The position numbers and the translations under genes are program-made. The notes beneath the pieces are model-generated. The model saw only the letters and a list, made by a program, of their open reading frames with translations, was not told where the DNA came from and searched no databases. DNA of 64,000 nucleotides from Symbiodinium natans (Eukaryota; Sar; Dinophyceae; Suessiales; Symbiodiniaceae). Each line of letters begins with the position of its first letter. Positions within the stretch are counted from its first letter, which is position 1. The stretch covers positions 130,504 through 194,503 of the forward strand of contig CAJNDS010000217.1 in the NCBI GenBank assembly GCA_905221605.1, given 5' to 3'. Shown here in pieces: positions 42,001 to 50,900 of the stretch.

Positions 42001-43400
42001 TTTAGGGGCCTTGGGCTTCAGGGACGTTCCTTAGCATTCAGGGTTCAGGGTTTTTTGCCTTGGAGTCTCAGGTTGCGGGGTGTCAAAACGAAGCCCTGGA
42101 CAACGAACAAGTTCCTGCCAGCCTTGTGCTCTCGTCATCCTAGCTGTGAAGCCTTTAGTCTGTAGGAGCACCAGCTTGTCCTAAGCCCCAAGCACTACCT
42201 TCTATACCCTAATCGGCCCAGCGCCCTCCTAAAATTCCGAAACCCTACTGTAAGCCCTGAGCCCTAAATCCTAAATCCTAAATCCTAAGTCCTAAATCCT
42301 AAATCCTAAATCCTAAATCCTAAATCCTAAACCCTAAATCCTAAATCCTAAGTCCTAAATCCTAAATCCTAATCCTAAATACTAAATCCTAAACCCTAAA
42401 CCCTAAACCCTAGCCCTAAACCCTAGCCCTAAACCCCAAACCCCAAACCCTAAACCCTAAACCCTAAACCCTAAACCCTAAACCCTAAACCCTAAACCCT
42501 AAACCCTAAACCCTAAACCCTAAACCCTCAGCCCATTTCAAAGCACCGGTGGGTCGAAGCCGAGGTTGAGAAGCATTTCGGATCCCAGCCTGGCGTGCTT
42601 CTCAGGAACGCTTTCAGGGTAGTTTCATGGTCTTAAGGGTTTAGGGTCTAGGGTTTAGGGTTTAAGGTCTAGGGTTTAGGGTCTGGGGCTGGGGGGGGGC
42701 GGGGGGTCTGCGAGATTTCGAGGTTTACGGGAACTTAAGGCCTTTACTCCAAAGGCCAAGGCCTGGCTGCAACCCTAAACCCTAAACCCGAAATCCTAAA
42801 CCCTAAAACCCTAAACCCTAAACCCTAAACCCTAAACCCTAAACCCTAAACCCTAAACCCTAAACCCTAAACCCTAAACCCTAAACCCTAAACCCTAAAC
42901 CCTAAACCCTAAACCCTAAACCCTAAACCCTAAGCTACGCAACCCTCTTACTGTCAAAGAGTCCCAGGAACCGGACTGGCAGGGTTGAAGTACCCTTTTG
43001 GCAGAGAGATCAGGGCGCAGTCGGGTGCCAGGCTCATCGGGTTTAGGGTTTAGGGTTTAGGGTTTAGGGTTTAGGGTTTAGGGTTTAGGGTGTAGGGTTT
43101 AGGGTTTAGGGTTTAGGGTTTAGGGTAGAAACCCTAAAGCCTAAACCCTAAACCCCTACAAACCTGCAAACCCATGTCCCTGGAAAAGCCTGAGACGCAA
43201 CAGGCTGGAAGCCCTCCAACCTCTAGGCTGAAGCCCTAAACCCTAAACCCTAAACCCTAAACCTTAAACCCCCAAACCCTTTTGCTACTTGGGGGGGTCT
43301 TCGAAGCGACTGCATCCGAGGCTAACCTCGAGACCGACCCGCTGATGCAACGAGTTGCGAAGCTTGAGAGGCCGACCTCCCAACCACTTTGCCTTGGGCC
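36039..43400 (+). CDS. Series of candidate exons, product not recognised
   Basis: Short open islands with good junctions: 36039-36110 (DFPRDHHLGGRGLNVTFVAE), 36662-36718 (ERIRTERRRPVFGSVWNER, GT donor), 37134-37188 (LGLEDPNGPTTADLMAV), 37834-37881 (IGDVLDKQPAPKAGME, donor from a GTTTAGGG unit), 41467-41517 (EYQEMQRKHPCSWHGPR, GT donor), 42544-42618 (HRWVEAEVEKHFGSQPGVLL then RNAFR, GT donor) and 43306-43400 (ATASEANLETDPLMQRVAKL then ERPTSQPLCLG, consensus GTGAGG donor). All are on the + strand. They may be parts of one long gene ending before 43.7 kb. No diagnostic motif. Confidence 0.45.
36538..36660 (+). mobile_element. Introner-like element, family C
   Basis: Contains GGGATACTATAACCCCCTGT, AACTGGAAGTGCGCACTTTC and CTTCTGAACTCA, shared with copies at 47266-47440, 48003-48128 and 49120-49315. 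It ends just before the 36662 candidate exon, consistent with its being an intron. Confidence 0.65.
36920..37080. repeat. 9-bp GTTATAGGG array
   Basis: About 16 perfect units of GTTATAGGG flanked by TTTAGGG units, an amplified variant. A looser GGGGTTTATA block follows at 37205-37345. Confidence 0.92.
38781..38888 (+). mobile_element. Introner-like TIR element, family B
   Basis: The ends GGTTGGGATGTTCCCCCTTA and TAAGGGGGAACATCCCAAG are inverted repeats. The inner arms CAGTCC and GGACTG are also inverted, so the whole element folds. A right-truncated copy sits at 39018-39090. Confidence 0.8.
39380..39777 (+). CDS. Open region, coding strand unresolved
   Basis: A G+C-rich unique block open on + from 39421 (QIVLKNARGPDAFKAAGVAK then DPQLMLMMHARPKH) and also open on the minus strand 39650-39360. 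Both translations look plausible and no domain is recognised. Overlapping open frames are common in GC-rich DNA, so this is only a possible exon. Confidence 0.3.
40045..40372. repeat. CCCTAAA array, unique island, TTTAGGG array
   Basis: CCCTAAA (40045-40152), then a 100-bp unique island with a short open frame (RFHVGHPEVHASYYRKRP at about 40196-40250), then TTTAGGG (40258-40372). This is the typical exon-flanking layout of this window. Confidence 0.75.
41540..41755. repeat. CCCTAAA array
   Basis: About 200 bp of units with a few CCCGAAA variants. A proline-rich open island (HTTKPPPPAKKEAPLLRPQ) follows at about 41775-41860. Confidence 0.9.
42240..42535. repeat. AAATCCT array passing into CCCTAAA
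   Basis: An AAATCCT block (42260-42385) then CCCTAAA to 42530, directly before the 42544 candidate exon. Confidence 0.92.
42770..43125. repeat. CCCTAAA and TTTAGGG arrays around a unique island
   Basis: CCCTAAA 42770-42932, an island 42940-43040 with an open frame (LKYPFGREIRAQSGARLIG), and TTTAGGG 43040-43125. Confidence 0.85.
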
Positions 43401-43703
43401 GTGAGGGTTTAGGGTTTAGGGTTTAGGGTGTAGGGACGTGTCCAATGTTGTGCAGATACTGTATGCGTGGAATCATGCAGCCAACAATGGTGCAAGTAGT
43501 ACAGGGCACAGGGCGTGGGGTGTCCAGATTTTGCCCAAGCAGTTTTGAACTTGTAGCCCAGTCCTGACTCCGGAAATGTTGAGCAGGCCACCAGAGAATT
43601 CGGAACCACCAGTTTGGACTGAATACCTTAAGCCCTGAGCCATAAAGTCATAAACTCCTAGCAGTTAAATTTACCAGAGGTGAGGTCCACCTGACTTAGC
43701 GCC

Positions 43704-44927
43704 ATGTCCCTGGCGGTGGATGTTCCTGGTGTGGGATCTCTCAGTCTTCCGTGGCATGTCGGGCTTACCACTGATGACGTGATTCGCTTCGCCCTCACCC
43801 GGGTGTCGCAGCGCTGGCATGGAAACAAGCTCCTCACAAGTGGCTAGGTAGGCCCTAATTAGAGGATATTTTCTATGTTCCCGTATTAGGTTTAAACCCA
43901 AAACCCAAAACCCTAAATCCCTAAACCCTTAAACCCCTAGCCCTAAACCCTAGGATTTTTTTTTTCAGAGGGTTTTAGGGGCCATCCTAGGTGGGCTGCA
44001 GCAGCTCGGGTCCAACGAAGTCATAACCCAGCAGACTGCACTGAGCGGCGTCGTCTTGGTCAACTATTCCGAGATCAGCGCGGAGGACTCGCAGACTCGC
44101 ATGTGTGTTTTTCTGTTCAAAAACTCACGTCAGTTCACTGTTAGCTTGCGATGTGTTCAGCATCTGGAAGTGGAAAGCCTTGAAGGAGGCGTGCTACATC
44201 GCGCACACGGCCGAGCGAGGCATCAGCTTGGAGCAGTTGCAGCGGCTTGTGAGGTTCATCTCAAAGATGGCGGACCGATGGTTCGAGACATACGGTGCCA
44301 ATGCAGGCAGCAGATTGACATTCGGCACCTTCAACCTGTACCATGCGAATCACTGGATCATCAAGCCAGCCACGCAAGGCTATCACGAGCAGAACGGATG
44401 CAGCTTGGTGGAGGTGATGGCACTGGATCCTCATGCGCAGAAGCCACGGTGGTTCGTGTCCCATGCTTGGATAGCCACCCGCCAAATCTTTAGATACCGG
44501 TTTCATTTTATGTCTGCCGGGCACGAGTGCGAGACAGGGTTCACATTGGTGTATAATTAGAACATGTCGCAGATGTTACTCGTGAGACAAGCCGCTGTTT
44601 CTACGCCAGGTAAGGTAGTGGCGCCTTCATAGGCGCCCCTTGCGCCATGATGTTTTCGTGTTTGTGACAGTCAGTGAGGAGCCCGTCAGCGAGTTTCTCG
44701 CATGCCTGGGGCAGCATGCCCGTGTGAGAGATCTGCCTGGCAGCACCCCCTACTGGGTTTGCGCGTACGCGAACAACCAGCATCGTGTGGAAGACGATAT
44801 CCAGTGCAATCCTCGAAGCACTTCTTTCTACAAAGCCATGCAGATGTGTGAGGGGGTTCTCCTGGTGCTTGACTCAGCTGGAACGCCCTTTGAGCGCATC
44901 TGGTGCTGCTTCGAGGAAAGTATTGCT
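43704..44927 (+). CDS. N-terminal TIR-like (FVSHAW) exons 1-4
   Basis: The start is ATG 43704 (MSLAVDVPGVGSLSLPWHVG); no upstream in-frame coding is seen. Exon 1 ends at a GC donor (43843). The exon 2/3 intron is a 58-nt GT-AG intron. Exon 3 ends inside ...PRWFVSHAW(I) at a GC donor (44474), and exon 4 resumes with EPVSEFLACLGQHARVRD after GTGAG|G. The order SHAW, then YANNQ, then AMxxxxGVLLVLD, then FxRxWCxFEE matches a protist family with a TIR-like fold, recognised from motif memory. Exon 4 is best ended at GC 44928; reading on meets TGA at 44934. Confidence 0.75.
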
Positions 44928-47900
44928 GCGGCCTGAGTTGCCTCTTTGATGTAGGGTTTAGGGTTTAGGGTTTAGGGTTTAGGGTTTAGGGTTTAGGGTT
45001 TAGGGTTTAGGGTGTTCCGGGTTCGGATCGAGTTGCCCGTGCCCATAACTTCAGCTCGCCATGTTGTGTGGGGTGCTGCTCACTCGCACAGTTTTTCTAT
45101 TTCCGGCAGGGGAAGGAGATGTTTGTCTCGAAACAGGATTTCAAAAACCTCGCCCGCTTTGTCTGCCCCATCTCTGGTTTGAGCCTCCAGCTCTGGTTTG
45201 AGCCTCCAGCTGTCCTATCTCAACAACCTATGTGGGGGGTTTCCGAAATTAGGGGGTGCCGTACCCTATTGGGGTCCTCATTTTTTGGGGAATCCTACTC
45301 TTTTGGGGGCACTTTCCCAGCAGGGTCCCTTGTTTTGGTAAAGCCTCATTTTTACCCTAAACCCTAAACCCTAAACCCTAAACCCTAAACCCTAAACCCT
45401 AAACCCTAAACCCTAAACCCTAAACCCTAAACCCTAAACCCTAAACCCTAAACCCTAAACCCTAAACCCTAAACCCTAAACCCTAAACCCTAAACCCTAA
45501 ACCCTAAACCCTAAACCCTAAACCCTAAACCCCTTCGGCGAGCTCGGGTCCGCAAGGCGCTCCAAGTTCGCAGTCCCACCCCCCCCCCCCCCCAACTGCT
45601 GGTCCCGCTCATGGCCCAAGGGCCCATGCACCTCATTGTGACTCCTTGGGCCTCACAGTACCTCCTATACAGGGACTTTGGGGCCCAAGTTACCCTAAAC
45701 CCTAAACCCTAAACCCTAAACCCTAAACCCTAAACCCTAAACCCTAAACCCTATAACCTATAAAACCCTAAACCCTTAGGGTTTAGGGTTGAGGGTTTAG
45801 GGTTGAGGGTTTAGGGTTTAGGGTTTAGGCGTAAACTTGGGGTTTAGCGTTTAGGCTTTAGCAAGCGTTGGGATTTAGTGAGGGTTTAGGGTTTAGGGTT
45901 TATAGGGTCTGGGGTTTAGGGTTTATAGTGTTTAGGGTTTAGGGTGTGCTTGACGCCCTCAGACTGAAAATCCAAAAATTATGAGAGAGGCGGTGAAACG
46001 GTAAAGAGTCTTGGGAGAACTGTCCGTGCGGTCCGCCATGTGGTCTGCCTTATAGGGGTCGGAATACTTAATGACTTATAAGCCCCCCTAAAGCCCCCAA
46101 GCCCTAAACCCAAAACCCCCAAAACCCTACACCCTAAACCCCTAGAACCCCTTTATAGAAACTTGCAGCTGTCGCATATTGTCCAACCCATATGGGCACT
46201 GCTGACGAACAATGCCATTTTTGCGCTAAGCTTATTAACTTAACCGGGCAAGTCTTTGGCGTTCCTGTCCTCGTTCAACTGAGGTTGCTGATGAAGTTAT
46301 TCTGTATGGTGCAAACATCTAGAGTTTAGGGTGCCTAGTCTCCCAGGCCATCGAGCGTCGAGAGGACGATTGGTCAGCGCGCCGCTTGCTCTTGGACGTT
46401 GGTGCCACGGACGCGCAGGGCCAAGTTGCGTGGCGCAGGGATAGATGGCTCGAGGGAGATATATAGCTGGGCCTTCGATTTTTGGGATGTGCTGGGCGTT
46501 GTAGAACGTACATGAATGGAACGTGGTGCTTCCGAGGCTCACGTCCTCACTGATGGCCTGGCGGGCGCGGAGACGCGGATGATCGGCATCGTCGGCTTGC
46601 ACAGGAAGTCGGTGCGCGAGCGCCCTTTCCCCCTGGTGCTCCTGGAGCGAGGTCTGAGCGTGAAGATCCAAGCAGCTCGGCGGTGGTTAGAAGATGTTGG
46701 AAGATGTTCTTCTTGCTCCTTTGCTTCTTCTTGCCTCCTTGCACATTCCTTGGCATTACGTTGATATGTATTGGACTGCTGTGCAGAAACCTTGCAAGAA
46801 GTCCGGGGCATCATGATAATGTGATTCTGCTCAGTAGCTTCGGAAAAGGCCACAAATCCGGGGAACCAGGCTCATCAGCATGTAACCCTTAACCCCTATA
46901 AACCCGAACCCTACACGCTAAACCCCCTATAAACCCTAACCCTACAAGCTAAACCCTATAAGCCCTATAAACCCTACAAACCCTGTAAACCCTACAAACC
47001 CAAAAAACCCTATAAGCCCTATAAACCCTATTAAACCCTATAAACCCTGTAAACCCTATAAACCCTATAAGCCCTAAACCCTAACCCAAAGCCCTAAGCC
47101 CTCAGCCCTAAACCCTAAACCCTAAACCCTAAACCCTAAACCCTGCCCCAAGGAACCATAAGCCCCATAAGCCCTACACCGCGGAATTCAGGAGGCCAAT
47201 TACACAGAGAGACTGGACAAGGTGCGGATTCTGAACAGCATCGCCTTCCCTGAGCCTCTTCGTAGCTGAGTCAGTACACTTTACTCTTTCTTGGGATACT
47301 GTAATCCCCTATAGAACGACCCGAAACCCTAAACCCTAAACCCTGAACCCTGAACCCTAAACCCTAAACCCTAAACCCTAAACCCTAAACCCTAAACCCA
47401 CTTTTTTGGGGGCTTCTGAACTCAGCAACTCAGGCTGGGACCCGGCCACTTCCAGGATTTGCAGTCCTACCCCGCACCCTGGGGGACGAAATAAATACCC
47501 TAAACTTGGGGTCAGTTTACCCTGACTACTATCATTCCTACTAAGGTATATGAGCCATAAACCTAAACCCGAAACCCTAAACCCTAAACCCTAAACCCTA
47601 AAGCCTAAACCCTAAACCCTAAACCTATAGGTTCATGTCGCCTCCAAGGCAGAGCATCCAAACTTTGAGCGGGTGAACCGGGCGCTTGCGTCGCACTTCG
47701 CTTTGGCCCTGTGGTACGGCTACGTGCAGGAGCAGAAGTCCACGGAAGTTCTGGCGCGTGCCTTGGAGGCAGACACCTCGCGCCGCATCGTGCAGCTGTC
47801 CTTCACAGGCTGCTTGCACTTCGGGGACGCAGAGCTCCAGGTGCTGATGCATCACCTCCCGGATGTGCGCGTGCTGCGACTGGACCTGTGCTTTACCGGG

Positions 47901-50900
47901 TTGGAGACCTTGGACTCCTTTGTCTTGAGGACCCCGAACACCCCGAACACCGCGAGGGCGCGGGCCGTTCCGGGCCTGCGGTGCTTGGCGGAGCCTTTTT
48001 TTAGCGAGATGAGTGCACTTTACACCTTTTGGGATATTATACTCCCCTATAGAACTGAAAGTGTGCTCTTTTTCTCTTTTTTTTTTTGGGGGGGGGGGGG
48101 GGGGTTGGTGCTAGAAGGAACTCAGCAGCTATAAGGAGCTCACGCTGCGCCTCACGGGCTCGGAGCGCCTGCGCAGCGTGGCCGGCCTCAGCGAGGCGCT
48201 GGCAGACATGCGGCTGGCCTACCTGGAGCTGTGGCCAGGGGTGTGAAACGCATGCCCAGCAAATCTGGGGCTCTAGGACTCCAGGGTTGTGTTGCGATTT
48301 CGCGCATGTCTAGTCTTCGTACCCGTAGGTGAGTGAGATTTATCAGATGCTTCAGTGGTCCTGTGCAGGCTCATGAAGCTGCCACAGCTGGAGGAGCTCG
48401 GGGATTTGGCCCTGGGATTGAAGAGCCAGTCCTTAGAGGACTTGGTCTTGGACCTCAGCGGGTGTCAGCAGGTCTCCAGGCGCGCGCGCGTGGACCTGCA
48501 GGAGGCCATCAGGTCACTAACGCGATGTCGCAGAATGAGCACCTGGGTCCACATTGAATCCCTTGCCGCCCAGCGCTGGGTGCGTCGACGGCTGGGGCAG
48601 CTGTATACCCCCCACACCAAGAGTGCCTCCTTTTCGCCCATGAGCTTCTACACTTCAAGCAGCTCCAGCAGTGTCAGCGACGAGTCAGGAGAGGGCTCTG
48701 ACACAGAGATGCGAGACAGCGAGAACGAGTTTGATGAAGTCAGACCCTTTCCCTGCAGCCATCCTACATGCCGATCCTTTCATAGTTTGGAGAGCGGGTA
48801 TTGTGAGAGGCATCGCTGTTTTGGTTTGTGCAGAAGGATCTGCTCATCGCTGAACTCTCAACGCCAGTATTTTGAGCTTGTTGTGCTCATGCTCACCCAA
48901 GCCATAGCAGAAGCCGAGAGTCGTTATATGTTGTTTCTCATTGTGTTCAGCCTCTTGCCCGTCGCATGCTACAGCTTGTCGCAGTTGATGCGGGCTGACG
49001 CGATGGCCATGTTCCTGTCCTTGGTTTTGATCGCTGTCTCGAGCATATGGTATACGACGGCTCGGCTCAATGGAATGCAAGAGCTTTCAAGACAGTTGGA
49101 GGTGCTTCTTAGTACCCGACTGAGTACACTCTACACTTTTTGGGATGCTATAATTTATAATCCCCTACGTACCTGAAAGTGTACACTTTGAGGCTTACCC
49201 TAAACCCTAAACCCTAAACCCTAAACCCTAAACCCTAAACCCTAAACCCTAAACCCTAAACCCTAAACAGGGGCGGGGGGTGGGAGGGGTGTATGAACTC
49301 GGCAACTAAGGCTGACTGAGTCCATATATGCCAGGCACTTGGTGAGCCACTTGTCCATTCTGCTTCTTGGTAGCCCAGTGGTACCTTGTTCCCTTTTTTT
49401 GGTTCAAGGTTCACTTAGAAACCCTAAGCCCTAAGCCCTAAACCCCAAACCCCAAACCCTAAACCCTAAACCCTAAACCCTAAACCCTAAACCCTAAACC
49501 CTAAACCCTAAACCCTGAACCCTGAACCCTAAACCAAGCTACCAAGGTTTGGTGACCAAGGTAAAGAGCACCTCACCCAGTCCCGCATGAAGAGCTTGCA
49601 ACAGCACTACTTGGAAGCCAGAAGACATTCTGAGACGTTTCGTGAAACTTGGGTTTTTTTGGGAATATGTTCTCATTTTTTGGTGTACTATAATTCCTAA
49701 GAAACTTGGGATTTTTTGGGAATATGTTCTCATTTTTTGGTGTACTATAATTCCTAAGAATATCATTTTTGCTAGGGTTCCAAGTTCAATATAGGAAAGG
49801 GTATGCCTGCCTTTGGAAGAGTTCCTGGACAGCCAGATGATGGCCAGATCATGTGACAACTTGCGACCGAAACTGAAGCCAGTGCCGCTTGCGCATGAAG
49901 CTGTGGAAAGAAACGGCGGCCCGAGTCGCGTCTTTGACATTTTGTACCATGGTAGCCCAGTGGTACCCTTTACCCTTTTTTTTGCTCTGGTTTCCCTTAC
50001 AAAGTAACCAGCCAAAAAAGGGTGCCCTTATTATAATATGGCTACTGGGCTACCAAGGTACTGCGATGTAACGCTTCATGACCTGACTGACGTCGCCCGT
50101 GCCTGGCAATTTCTCAAGACAAGGTTGGAGAGCGACGAATCCAACGTTGAGATCATGTCCATGCGGGACTCCTTTGCTCTTGCCCAGGCTGGCCACAGGT
50201 GTGCAGAGATTGTGGTCAGGATCCACAGCTATTTGGCTACGATCCGGTTTTTTGCTGGCTGCCTCAATGAGCTTGAAGCAGAACTGGACGACGTGCATCG
50301 CAGGGCAAGACAGTTGGGGCTTGTAGCCAGTAAGGAAGCATGCCGGCGCCAGCCCGCTTCCAGAACGCGTCCTTGGTTTCTGGACGTCTCCCTCTGCCTT
50401 CTTCGTACGATCTCTCTGCTGGCTGCGGTATACCTTGCGGGACAATACTTCGCTCGCTACAGTCCGAAGGTTTTCCAGTCCCGAGTACGCCGTTCACCGG
50501 TATGGGAGTATGTGTTTGCCTTGAAGAAAGATGCTGATCCTTCGGCTCATCCTGAGACCTGGGCGCCGTGCTTGTTCTTCACCTTGCCCTACCTCGTACT
50601 GACCTTCGTCCTTGTGTGCGACTTGCAGCGATGCCGAGCGAGCGCAAGTACACGTAGCCCGACGCCCATACAGCTGCTTTATGAGAGCGACTTCGGGATT
50701 CAGGGAAGATTTTACAGCTTCAAAGTGGCTGTCTCACAGTTTTTTACTGTGATGCTACAAGCTTTAGGCAAGCTTCCAGTCATTGGTGGCTTCGCGTCCT
50801 TCGCGCTTCAAGAAGACTCAAACATATCAGAGTCCTTCACGTTGTCGTTCTGGATCTTAGTTGCCATTCTGAGCATCAACAGCCTTTATCCAAGCATCCT

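Noticed and set aside
46297-46853. Minus-strand frames opposite exons 5 and 6 of the receptor-like gene
   Set aside because: The + frames connect by phase to both sides and carry family-like peptides; the minus frames have no such context.
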